Shown: in pieces, positions 23,674 to 32,016 of the stretch
Layout of the letters: every line of letters starts with the position of its first letter
Position numbering within the stretch: the first letter of the stretch is position 1
Assembly (NCBI RefSeq): GCF_001553455.1
Contig: NZ_BBOX01000121.1
Coordinates: 1 to 64,000 of the forward strand
Direction of reading: 5' to 3'
Source of the DNA: Streptomyces hygroscopicus subsp. hygroscopicus
Lineage (GTDB): Bacteria > Actinomycetota > Actinomycetes > Streptomycetales > Streptomycetaceae
DNA: 64,000 bases
Translations under genes and position numbers: made by a program
The notes under the pieces: model-generated
Seen by the model: the letters and a program-made list of their open reading frames with translations, nothing else
The model's database searches: none
What the model was told of the DNA's origin: nothing

Positions 23674-26460
23674 TCAGGGCGGGATGTCCTGCTCGGTCCA
23701 GATGATTTTGCCGTTGGCGGTGTACCGGGTGCCCCATCGCTGGGCGAGCTGGGCCACGAGGAACAGGCCGCGTCCGCCTTCGTCGGTGGTGGCGGCATGG
23801 CGTAGGTGGGGCGAGGTGCTGCTGCCGTCGGAGACTTCGCAGATCAGGCTGTCGGCGCGGAGCATGCGTACCTGTAGGGGGCCGGTCGCGTAGCGAATGG
23901 CGTTGGTGAGCAGTTCGCTGAGGATCAGCTCGGTGGTGAACTGCAGCTCTTCCAGGTCCCAGTCAGCCAGTTGCCGGGTGACGGCGGTGCGCAGAGTGGA
24001 GACGACTTCCGGGGCGGAAGGCAGCTTCCAGGTGGCGATCTGCCGGGTGTCGAGTCTGCGGGTGCGGGTGACCAGCAGGGTGACGTCGTCTTGCGGAAAA
24101 GCGGGGAGCATGGCGTCCATGACTGCCTGACAGGTCGCTTCCGGCGGTCGCTGCGGATGAGCCAGGGCCTGGCGCAGGCGCTCGACTCCGGCGTCGATGT
24201 CACGGCGGTGGTCCTGGAGCAGGCCGTCACTGTAGAGCACCAGTTGGCTGCCGGTGGGCAGTTCGAGTTCGGCTACTTGGAAGGGCAGCCCGCCAAGGCC
24301 CAGGGGTGGTCCGGGGGGCAAGTCGGCGAGAGTGACGTGTCCGTCGGGGGTGACCAGGGCGGGAGGGGGATGGCCGGCACGGGCCATGGTGCACTGGCCT
24401 GAACTGGGGTCGTAGATGGCGTACAGGCAGCTGCTGCCGGTGATGCCGTGGCCGCCGCCTGAGGCGAGTGCGTCGTTGTCGAGGCGGATGACCAGATCGT
24501 CGAGATGGCTGAGCAGTTCGTCCGGGAGCAGGTCCAGAGCGGCGAAGTTGTGGATGGCGGTGCGCAGCCGGCCCATGGTGGCGGCCGCCTGGATGCCGTG
24601 GCCGACGACGTCGCCGACAACCAGCGCGACACGGGCACCGGACAGGGGGATGACGTCGAACCAGTCGCCGCTGACGCCCGCGAGTGCCGGCAGGTAGCGG
24701 TACGCGGCCTCGACCGCGCCCTGCTGGGGGAGCCCTTGGGGGAGCAGGCTGCGCTGCAGGGCAACGGCCATGGTGTGTTCGCGGGTGTAGCGGCGGGCAT
24801 TGTCGATGCATACCGCGGCGTGGGCGACGAGTTCCTCCGCGAGCGACAGGTCGTCGTTCTCGAACGGGTCCGGTTTCTCCGACCGGTAGAACGTGACCAC
24901 GCCCAAAACGATGCCCGAGGACCGGAGCAGAACCGTCATCAGGGAGTGGATGCCCTGCTCGACCAGCAGCTTCTCGGTGCGGACCGGATCCTGGGCCAGC
25001 CAGCCGGGGGCGAGGGTGAGGTCCGGTTCGAGGATCGACTGCCCCGTGGCGAGGCATCGCGCCTGGGGAGTCGTCGGGACGAACTCGAACTGTGTGTCCA
25101 TGTGGTAGAAGGGGCAGTCCGCCCGGATACTGCCCACGGCCATGCGGTGCAGTGGTCCGCCGGTCTCGGCGGCTTCTTCCCAGCTCAGCACCGACTGCAG
25201 CAGGTCCACCGTGACGAAGTCGGCGAGTTGCGGCACTGCCACGTCAGCCAGTTCCGCAGCGGTTTGAGCGACGTCCAGGGTGGTGCCGATGCGCACACCG
25301 CCTTCGCTCAGCAGTTGCAGCCGCCGCCGCGTCTGCATGGCGAATCGACCCACCGTCGGCTCCCCGACGAGCAGCAGACGTCCCGCTTCGCCGCTGCCCG
25401 GGTCCGATGTCTCGGCGGCCTTGGGTGCCTTGGTTGCCTTGGGCGCCTTGGGTGTTCCGGCAGGCTCGGGTTCGGGGCGCTGGGGACTCCAGCGCGCGGG
25501 CTCGGCCGTTTCCGGCTCCGCGGGGCGTGGAAGCCGCGTGCTGTGCCCGGACGTAGAAGGCAGGAGAGCCTCGACGGCGGCTCCGCTGATTCCCGAAGGG
25601 GTGGTCACCGGTCGGCACAACAGCATCGCTGTCCGGCCGGTGGACAGCATCACCTCGGCAGCGGCGACCGCGCCGGAGCAGAGCAGCTCGGTGGCCTTTT
25701 CCTGCAGGACCTCCTGGTCGCGCCGGCTCAGACCGGTGTCGCCCAGTGCTTCCACGCTTGCCGCGCCCTCGCCGGTGACCGCGACGGCCGTGCAGCCACG
25801 ACGTCTGGCCTGCACGTATGCCTGAAGCACGGTGCGTTCCCGCTGTGAGCAGGTGTCGAGGATCTGCTGCTCGATGGAGTTGCGTGCCTTCTGGATGAAG
25901 GACTCCATCGCCGGACGCGCGTCCGACGCCCGGCATGTGAGGTTGACGGCGCCGTCGATGCGGCCGCTGAGCGGGTTGAGCACGGGAGCGGCGAAGCACG
26001 CGAACCCCTGCAGGCACTCCGCGAAGTGCTCCGGCCCTCGCACGTGGTGCAGCCTGCGTTCGGCGAGTGCGGTCCCCAAGCCGCAGGTGCCCGCCAGCCG
26101 CTCGGCGTACCGGAAACCAGGGAGGAGCTGGATGGCGTCGAGGAGTGGGTCGAGTGAGCGGTCTCCGGTTCGCCGGACGAGCACCGTTCCGTCACTGTCC
26201 GTGATGATCAGGCTCACCGGGCCCAGGAACGCGGGCTCGACCCGGCCCAGGACGGGCAGGGCCGCGCGCACGAGAGGGGACTCGAGATCGAGGTTCGCGT
26301 CATAGGGCAGCTCAAAACGATCCGGGCGGAGCCCGAGGTCGCGGCAGCGCTGCCACGACTGCAGGATCGGCGCCCTCACGCCTTCGACCCGGTCGCCCGA
26401 GGCGAAGCGCTCACGCGCCCGTGCCATGGGATCGTTCCGCTGTGCCCAGAACTCGACCAC
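23674..26460 (-). CDS. AcoR-type sensor fused to GAF, SpoIIE phosphatase and RsbW-like ATPase
   Basis: A 928-residue signalling protein. Residues about 1-210 resemble the N-terminal sensory region of AcoR-type activators (RERFASGDRVEGVRAPILQSWQR class opening, then a GAF-like domain). A Pro/Ala/Lys linker lies near 315-350 and a second GAF domain at about 355-560. A PP2C/SpoIIE phosphatase spans about 585-790 with metal aspartates in GDWFDV, GDVVGHG and DDVTLLV. A HATPase_c/RsbW-like kinase domain fills 800-928 (ELLTNAIRYA, DEGGRGLFLVAQLA). Phosphatase plus ATPase modules normally act on anti-sigma-factor antagonists. The GTG start at 26460 has GAGGAGG upstream. The gene lies next to acetoin/butanediol genes, so it may link that substrate to a sigma-factor switch. 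Confidence 0.88.
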   Translation of the reverse strand: MVEFWAQRNDPMARARERFASGDRVEGVRAPILQSWQRCRDLGLRPDRFELPYDANLDLESPLVRAALPVLGRVEPAFLGPVSLIITDSDGTVLVRRTGDRSLDPLLDAIQLLPGFRYAERLAGTCGLGTALAERRLHHVRGPEHFAECLQGFACFAAPVLNPLSGRIDGAVNLTCRASDARPAMESFIQKARNSIEQQILDTCSQRERTVLQAYVQARRRGCTAVAVTGEGAASVEALGDTGLSRRDQEVLQEKATELLCSGAVAAAEVMLSTGRTAMLLCRPVTTPSGISGAAVEALLPSTSGHSTRLPRPAEPETAEPARWSPQRPEPEPAGTPKAPKATKAPKAAETSDPGSGEAGRLLLVGEPTVGRFAMQTRRRLQLLSEGGVRIGTTLDVAQTAAELADVAVPQLADFVTVDLLQSVLSWEEAAETGGPLHRMAVGSIRADCPFYHMDTQFEFVPTTPQARCLATGQSILEPDLTLAPGWLAQDPVRTEKLLVEQGIHSLMTVLLRSSGIVLGVVTFYRSEKPDPFENDDLSLAEELVAHAAVCIDNARRYTREHTMAVALQRSLLPQGLPQQGAVEAAYRYLPALAGVSGDWFDVIPLSGARVALVVGDVVGHGIQAAATMGRLRTAIHNFAALDLLPDELLSHLDDLVIRLDNDALASGGGHGITGSSCLYAIYDPSSGQCTMARAGHPPPALVTPDGHVTLADLPPGPPLGLGGLPFQVAELELPTGSQLVLYSDGLLQDHRRDIDAGVERLRQALAHPQRPPEATCQAVMDAMLPAFPQDDVTLLVTRTRRLDTRQIATWKLPSAPEVVSTLRTAVTRQLADWDLEELQFTTELILSELLTNAIRYATGPLQVRMLRADSLICEVSDGSSTSPHLRHAATTDEGGRGLFLVAQLAQRWGTRYTANGKIIWTEQDIPP

Positions 26461-26532
26461 CCCCGACTACCTCCTCGCCCAGGACCCCCAATCTGGGCCA
26501 GTCTAACTTTTGGTGCTTTTCTCCGTAAAGAG

Positions 26533-26550
26533 ACATTTCATGGGAAATGT
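26533..26550. promoter_or_regulatory. Palindrome ACATTTC-ATGG-GAAATGT
   Basis: A perfect 7-4-7 inverted repeat 73-90 bp upstream of the SpoIIE-fusion start, in an unusually AT-rich patch. A plausible operator; the binding protein is unknown. Confidence 0.5.
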
Positions 26551-26765
26551 GCTTGAGGGGCTGCTGACGGCCACGGCGGGGGGCTGTCCAGCGTCGTCGG
26601 GGCGGCCCCGGCCGGCCGACCGGGGCCGGGGCGCGGGGAGAGAGGGGACTCCTCCGGTGGATCTCGACAGCGGGCGAGGGGCGGACGGCGGGATCAGGCG
26701 GCAACTGTGACCGGATCGGGTGGCGGGAGCTGGGCGGGCACCGTGCGATGACGGCCTCGGACGCG

Positions 26766-26861
26766 CCGGGCGACCGACCCCCCTTCGGTGTGCTCGGCCG
26801 GGCGACCGACCCCCCCTTCGGTGTGCTCGGCCGGGCGACCGACTCCCCTGCGGTGTGCTTG
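26766..26861. repeat. Three tandem 31-33 bp repeats
   Basis: Three head-to-tail copies (26766-26797, 26798-26830, 26831-26861) of a unit starting CCGGGCGACCGAC lie between the butanediol dehydrogenase stop and the SpoIIE-fusion promoter. No gene is supportable in 26461-26911. Confidence 0.85.
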
Positions 26862-26911
26862 GCGGGGCGGCCGGCACCGGCTCGTGGCCTGGGCTCGGAC
26901 CCGGTCGGTCC

Positions 26912-27970
26912 TCACCGCGGGCGCACCAGGATCTTGACGTTCTCCTCCTTGTTGTTCACCAGTTCGTCGAAGCCGCTCGTGACAATGTCATCGAGACCGA
27001 TGCGGCCGGTGATGAACTGGTGCGGGTCGACCCGGCCGCCCGCGACCAGCGCGATGGTCGCCGGGTGGTCGTTCGCGTAGGCGAGGCTGCCGACCACCTT
27101 GACCTCGCGGAACACCAGGTCGTTCAGCGCGACCTTGGCCTCGTGTCCCCAGATGGCGACGTTCACGCAGGTGCCGCCCGCCCGCGTGGACCGGATCGCG
27201 GACTTGAGGACGGCGTCGATGCCGGCGCATTCGAAGGTCACATCGGCATTGCGGCCCTTGGTCAGTTCTGACACCGCCGTGGCGATGTCCGTAGTGGTGG
27301 GATCGAGTACGTGGTCGGCGCCGGCCGCGACCGCTTTGGCCTTGCGTACGTCCGCCGGCTCCACAACGATGATCGACTCGATGCCGACCGCGCGCAGCAC
27401 ACCCGTGGTCACCAGGCCGATCGGTCCCGCACCGAACACGATGGCGGTGTCGCCGGGGCGGGCGCCGGACAGCCGTACGGCGTGGTAGGCGACCGCGAGT
27501 GGCTCGATGAGCGCGCCCACGTCGGTGCCGAGCTCACCGAGCGGATGGATCCAGCGCCGCTCCGCGACGACGAATTGCGAGAATCCGCCCCCTCCGCCGG
27601 AGAGGCCGACGAATCCCAGCGACTGGCAGACGTTGTACATGCCACGCCGGCAGGGGTCGCACCGGCCGCATACGAGGTAGGGCTCGACCACGACCCGGTC
27701 GCCTACGCGCAGGTCTTCGACACCGTCACCGAGTTCCCGGACCACTCCCGCGAACTCGTGACCGAGAGTAATGGGTACGGTCTCGCCCGTGAGGGGGTGC
27801 GGCGCGCCTTTGGCCGGCGCGAAGATGGGCCCCTCGAGATACTCATGGAGATCGGTGCCGCAGATGCCGCACCATTCGACCTCGACCTTGACGGTGCCCG
27901 GCCGTGTCGCCGGTTCCGTGACATCGTCGATCCGGATATCGCCCGGACCGTAGAAGCGTGCTGCCTTCAT
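26912..27970 (-). CDS. Zinc-dependent 2,3-butanediol dehydrogenase
   Basis: A 352-residue medium-chain dehydrogenase of the (R,R)-butanediol dehydrogenase/threonine dehydrogenase branch, interconverting 2,3-butanediol and acetoin with NAD. Catalytic zinc ligands are in CGICGTDLHEY and LGHEFAGVV; the structural zinc loop is CGRCDPCRRGMYNVC; the NAD-binding glycines are in VFGAGPIGLV. Acetoin made here can enter the aco operon 4 kb away. ATG start; no close operon partner, only a decayed membrane-protein gene upstream. Confidence 0.88.
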   Translation of the reverse strand: MKAARFYGPGDIRIDDVTEPATRPGTVKVEVEWCGICGTDLHEYLEGPIFAPAKGAPHPLTGETVPITLGHEFAGVVRELGDGVEDLRVGDRVVVEPYLVCGRCDPCRRGMYNVCQSLGFVGLSGGGGGFSQFVVAERRWIHPLGELGTDVGALIEPLAVAYHAVRLSGARPGDTAIVFGAGPIGLVTTGVLRAVGIESIIVVEPADVRKAKAVAAGADHVLDPTTTDIATAVSELTKGRNADVTFECAGIDAVLKSAIRSTRAGGTCVNVAIWGHEAKVALNDLVFREVKVVGSLAYANDHPATIALVAGGRVDPHQFITGRIGLDDIVTSGFDELVNNKEENVKILVRPR

Positions 27971-28059
27971 TCTCGGCTCCCTTGCCGGCGGATAGCAGTG
28001 GTACAGCGGGGGACGTCCTATGGGGCGGTCGTGGTTTTGGTCGTCGCATCAGCCGGCTC

Positions 28060-28816
28060 CGGCAGGCCATCGGCAGGCCATCGGCAGGCCATAGGAGCGG
28101 AACCCGACGACGTACAGCGGCGTCACGAGGGCGAATCGGTCCATGAACCCGAGCGCGCTGCCGAGCGCGTTGTCGTGCGGGTTTCCGGCTGCGACCGGTT
28201 CATGGAGCAGCGTGCCCGCCGCGAACCGGTAGTAGGTGAGAAAAGTCAAGATGCCAAGGGCCAAGGGCCAAGGCGACGGCGACACGCGCTGCCGGATTGG
28301 CGGCAAGGCCGATATTCGTATTCGTGGGCTTGTTGCCGAAGGTGTCGGCCCATGCAATCAGCCACGCGACAGTCCGACCAGCCTATCACCGCGAGCACCC
28401 AGGCCGAGAAGACGAAAAGCACGAAGAGCGCAGCCGCGAAGTAGCCGAGACCGCCTTTCCATGAGGCCGTGAAGTCGGCGCCGAGGTGCCCGAAACCCGC
28501 CGCGAAAGCGTAGGTGACCCCCACCGCGAACACCGCGGTCGATGCCGTTTTCGCTGCTCCTCTGAGCGGCCGGCGCAGTAGGCCGAATCCGAAGAACTCG
28601 TGGTTGGCCCCCGACCGGACGACGAATAGCAACGCCCAGAACAAGGCGGCATCGAAGGACGGCGGGTAAAGCTCGAACGGGCTCACCCGCGGGTCGCCGA
28701 GCAGGTAACCAGCCGCCGAACGTGCCGCCGAACGTGATGACGAGCACTACGGCCAGATCGCCGATGCCGTGCATCAGCGAACTCACGGTTCGCCTGGTGG
28801 GGAGGGGCTCGGACAT
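28060..28816 (-). pseudogene. Frameshifted integral membrane protein
   Basis: Three reading frames on the minus strand continue one another. The first runs from ATG 28816 through GDLAVVLVITFGGTFGGW. Near 28709 it must shift for the protein to continue (GDPRVSPFELYPPSFDAALFW, then several hydrophobic helices ending in VFSAWVLAVIGW). Near 28250-28380 it shifts again to LGILTFLTYYRFAAGTLLHE and ALVTPLYVVGF. About four to six membrane helices can be counted. Family not recognised. The 3' end runs into three copies of a 12-bp repeat (about 28060-28092). Two independent shifts argue for a dead gene, although a sequencing error could explain one of them. No gene is supportable from 28817 to 29156. 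Confidence 0.65.
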
Positions 28817-29047
28817 GGCCGCACTGAGCTTTCTATGAGCGGAGGAGGAAGGACCCGGTGCGCCGCGGAACTCCCGCCCGGTGGAGTAACACGAGCCCCC
28901 GCACCCGCTGCCGTCCGTACGCGGGTGCCGGGCTCTCCGCGGAGCGCACCTTCATTGCAGGGACCGCCGGAATCCTCTGAGACCGCCTTCGCGGAGTCGC
29001 GGATCACCGCGCAGTCGCGCTGATTACACGCCCTTCCGGACGAGCGC

Positions 29048-29083
29048 GACAGGGTTGCACGGAATTGCATGGAGTTGTTGCAC
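29048..29083 (+). promoter_or_regulatory. TTGCAC direct-repeat operator upstream of acoR
   Basis: TTGCAC at 29055-29060, TTGCAT at 29065-29070 and TTGCAC at 29078-29083, the first two exactly 10 bp apart (one helical turn). The 23 bases from 29048 match, in inverted orientation, the site before acoX at 20 of 23 positions. It is 74-109 bp upstream of the acoR start. Confidence 0.7.
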
Positions 29084-29156
29084 GGCGGTAGCGCGTGGTT
29101 CATACGGCGGATACGCTCCCCCCGACTGGCGCGAAGGTGCGGGAGGTGCGGTGAGC

Positions 29157-30353
29157 ATGCACAGTGCGATCCCTCAGGGCCGGAGCTTGCCTGATTACGC
29201 CCGCGACCTGGTCCGGATGCATGAAGCCGTCATCGGCGGAAGCCGCCCCCCGCTGACGCCCCGCCCCCTCGTCTCCCGCTCCTGGACGCGCATGCTGCGG
29301 ATGGGCCTGGCGGTGCAGGGCGGGAACCCGCGCGTTTCCGTGACGGAAGAAGAGATCGCACGCCGGCGGTACGCATCGCCCATGCGGAGCGCTGCCCAAG
29401 AATTCATGCACGTATTCGCGGCGAATCCGGACGCCTCACACATGCTTTTGGTGGTCGCGGACGCAGAGGGTGTCGTCCTCTGGCGAGCAGGTGCGGCATC
29501 GGTGCGGCGCCGTGCCGACGCGCTCGGTTTCACCGAGGGCGCGGTCTGGACGGAGGCGCAGGTGGGCACCAATGCGATCGGCACCGCGCTCGCCGAGGCC
29601 GCACCGGTGGAGTTGCTCTCCGGTGAACACTTCGAGCAGGACCAGCACGCGTGGTACTGCACCGCCTGCCCGGTCCACGACCCCCGCACCGGGGATCTGC
29701 TGGGCGTCGTCGATATCAGCGGCCCTGCCCTCACGCTGCACCCGGCGATCGGCGCATTGGCCGAGACCGGGCGCCGTCTCATGGAGGCCCGGATCTGGCG
29801 GTGTCACCAGGAGCACCTTGAGCGGCTTCGGCAGTCGGCCGAACCGCTGCTGGCCGCCACTTCGGGTCCGGCGCTGGTGGTCGACGATCACGGGTGGGTT
29901 GCGCACAGCTCCGGCGTCGCCGTGGGCGCGCGGATTCCCGCACCGGCTGCCAGGCAGACCCTCGCTGTGCCCGGTTATGGCGCCTGTGTGCCCGAGCGTC
30001 TGCCGAACGGCTGGCTCGTCCGGCCATCCAGCGGCGGCCGGAAGGTGCTGCTCGAACTCGATCTGTCCAGCACCCCGTCGCTGCAGGTGCACGCCGGTGA
30101 CACGGCATGGCGCCGGCTCATCACCAAACGGCACGCCGAAATACTGGCGCTCCTGCACCGTGCGGGTCCCGCCGGCATGTCGGCCGAAGCGCTCAGCCAG
30201 GCATTGTTCGGCGATGCGGGACACCTCGTGGCGGCGCGGGCCGAGGTGTCGCGCCTTCGCCGCCGGCTCGGCGGGATCGTGGCGACCCGGCCCTACCGTC
30301 TCACCGACGGCGTCCACCTGACCGTCACGCACGGCGACCACGGTGAGCCCTGA
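29157..30353 (+). CDS. acoR: AcoR-like GAF/winged-helix regulator of acetoin genes
   Basis: A 398-residue regulator. The N-terminal half (residues about 10-200) matches the AcoR sensory region: LVSRSWTRMLRMGL opening, then a GAF domain with EAQVGTNAIGTALAEAAPVEL and the GEHF...WYCTACPVHDP block. Classical AcoR then has a sigma-54 AAA+ domain and a Fis helix. Here both are absent, replaced by a linker and a C-terminal helix-turn-helix near 325-375 (ITKRHAEILALLHRAG, then AEVSRLRRRLG). It therefore does not depend on sigma-54. I place the start at ATG 29157; a GTG at 29151 is possible. Upstream lies a TTGCAC repeat site, also present before acoX. Confidence 0.82.
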   Translation: MHSAIPQGRSLPDYARDLVRMHEAVIGGSRPPLTPRPLVSRSWTRMLRMGLAVQGGNPRVSVTEEEIARRRYASPMRSAAQEFMHVFAANPDASHMLLVVADAEGVVLWRAGAASVRRRADALGFTEGAVWTEAQVGTNAIGTALAEAAPVELLSGEHFEQDQHAWYCTACPVHDPRTGDLLGVVDISGPALTLHPAIGALAETGRRLMEARIWRCHQEHLERLRQSAEPLLAATSGPALVVDDHGWVAHSSGVAVGARIPAPAARQTLAVPGYGACVPERLPNGWLVRPSSGGRKVLLELDLSSTPSLQVHAGDTAWRRLITKRHAEILALLHRAGPAGMSAEALSQALFGDAGHLVAARAEVSRLRRRLGGIVATRPYRLTDGVHLTVTHGDHGEP

Positions 30354-30798
30354 CACCGGGACCAGAGCGGGAGCGGCATGCATCTGCGGTTGGTGACGCC
30401 ACCGCCCACCGCGCTGCGCAGGTACCGGTCCGATCACCTGCGACGCGACTGATCTGCTCGCCGCGCCGCGGTTAGCGGCTGATCTGCTCGCCGCGCCGCA
30501 GTGAGGCGCACGGCACCGGCCGTGCGCCGGTACCGGTGTGCGGTCGCCTGTGGCGCACGAGTTCCCGCGGCTCGGTGCATTCCGTCCCCGGCCGTATGCG
30601 GGCCGGTGATCCAGGGAGGCTTTCGCTCGACCGGGACCGACGAGGTCGCGATGCTGACCGTCCATGAACACGCGTTCGCGGAGGCGGCCCTCATTGACGA
30701 AGCCATCGCGGACGTCCCGCCGCGGGAGCCGCCGTGGCGTCCGGCCGCGCACGTGTCATGGGCCCACGGTCGGATCACCGCGCTGTCCACACAAGGCG
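30354..30798. repeat. Intergenic region with 21-bp direct repeat
   Basis: No gene is supportable between acoR and the acoX operator. CTGATCTGCTCGCCGCGCCG begins both copies of a 21-base repeat at 30449-30469 and 30479-30499 (30-bp spacing). A weakly protein-like plus-strand frame near 30650-30785 has no recognisable domain. Confidence 0.5.
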
Positions 30799-30847
30799 TT
30801 GCGCCCGATTGCGTTCACCGCTGTGTGCAATGTCGTGCAACCCTGTC
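30799..30847 (-). promoter_or_regulatory. Paired operator upstream of acoX
   Basis: On the minus strand, TTGCAC occurs at 30840-30835 and again at 30830-30825, 10 bp apart, preceded by GACAGGG as at the acoR site. On the plus strand, looser copies TTGCGC (30799-30804) and TTGCGT (30809-30814) face the opposite way with the same 10-bp spacing. The whole lies 84-132 bp upstream of acoX. Most likely the binding site of the AcoR-like regulator. Confidence 0.7.
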
Positions 30848-30930
30848 CCGCCGATCCGGTTCCGCAGTCCCATGACATCCGTGGCCGGAGGACGCCGGCC
30901 ACACATCGGATCGTGAAGGGGCCCTGCGGC

Positions 30931-31971
30931 ATGACTGCGGTGGGCATTGTGGCCAACCCTGCCTCCGGCCGGGACATCCGGCGGCTGGTATCCGGCGCAT
31001 CGGTTTTCCCGACGGCCGAGAAGGCCAGCATGGTGCGGCGCATGCTCACGGCGCTGGGCTCGGTCGGCGTCGAGACGGTACTGGTATCCGTCGATCTCGG
31101 AGGGATCTCCGCGGCCGTCCTGAGAGGCGTGCGGAACCGGGCGGCGAAGGAGACGCCATGGCCGCACGTCCGCTTCGTCGATGACGATGCCGTCACCGAC
31201 AGCGCCCAGGACACGGCCAACGCGGTCCGCCGCATGGTCGCGGCCGGCGCGAAGGTGATCATCTGCCTCGGTGGCGATGGAACCGCTCGCGTGGCCACGG
31301 CGGCGTTGCTCGCCGGCCCCGGGTGCGACGTGCCGTTGTTGTCCCTGTCCACCGGTACCAACAACGCCTTCCCGCAGATGCGTGAGGCCACCGTCGCCGG
31401 CCTGGCGGCCGGACTGGTGGCCACCGGCGCCGTCGACCACGGCATCGCCACCACCCGGGCTCACGCACTCGAGGTACGCACCGGGCAGCGGACCGCGCTC
31501 GGACTGGTCGACGTCGCGGTGTCCACAGAGCCCTATGTCGGCTCCCGCGCACTCTGGCACCCCGACGCCCTCACCGAGCTGTACTGCACCTTCGCCGAGC
31601 CGGACGCGACCGGCTTGTCCTCCATCGCGGGCCTGCTCTGCCCCAGCCCGCGGGACGAACCCGGGGGTGTCGCGGTGCGTCTGTGCCCGGCGGAGCAAGC
31701 ACCCACCGTGATCAACGCGCCGATCGCCCCGGGTCTGGTGCTGCCCGTCGGGGTGGTCGCCTGGCGGCCCCTGCGCACCGGCGAGCTGGTGGAGATCGGC
31801 ACCACCCGCGGCGTGGTGTCCTTCGACGGCGAGCGCGAACTGGAACTGGTGGGCACGACGGGTGCCACGGTGCGGCTCGCAGAAGACGGGCCGCTCTGTG
31901 TCGACGTCACCGCGGTGATGAGCCAGGCGGCACGAGCCGGCCTGTTCCGCAGCGATCGCCCCGTGGTCTGA
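30931..31971 (+). CDS. acoX: AcoX, ATP-NAD kinase-like acetoin catabolism protein
   Basis: A 346-residue member of the NAD kinase/diacylglycerol kinase fold found in acetoin operons. ANPASGRDIRRLV at the N-terminus and CLGGDGTARV (GGDGT motif, near residue 115) are the family's nucleotide-binding features; STGTNNAFP is the next conserved block. Its precise biochemical role in acetoin breakdown is not established. It is the first gene of the acoXABC run, 45 bp before acoA. The ATG at 30931 follows AAGGGG at slightly long distance. Confidence 0.88.
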   Translation: MTAVGIVANPASGRDIRRLVSGASVFPTAEKASMVRRMLTALGSVGVETVLVSVDLGGISAAVLRGVRNRAAKETPWPHVRFVDDDAVTDSAQDTANAVRRMVAAGAKVIICLGGDGTARVATAALLAGPGCDVPLLSLSTGTNNAFPQMREATVAGLAAGLVATGAVDHGIATTRAHALEVRTGQRTALGLVDVAVSTEPYVGSRALWHPDALTELYCTFAEPDATGLSSIAGLLCPSPRDEPGGVAVRLCPAEQAPTVINAPIAPGLVLPVGVVAWRPLRTGELVEIGTTRGVVSFDGERELELVGTTGATVRLAEDGPLCVDVTAVMSQAARAGLFRSDRPVV

Positions 31972-32016
31972 GGACGACCGGACCGACAAGAGCCCTCGAA
32001 GAAAGGACCGTCAACG

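Noticed and set aside
30664-30930. N-terminal extension of acoX
   Set aside because: The frame is open, but the extension is Arg/Ser-rich, crosses the operator region and lies before the true ATG at 30931.
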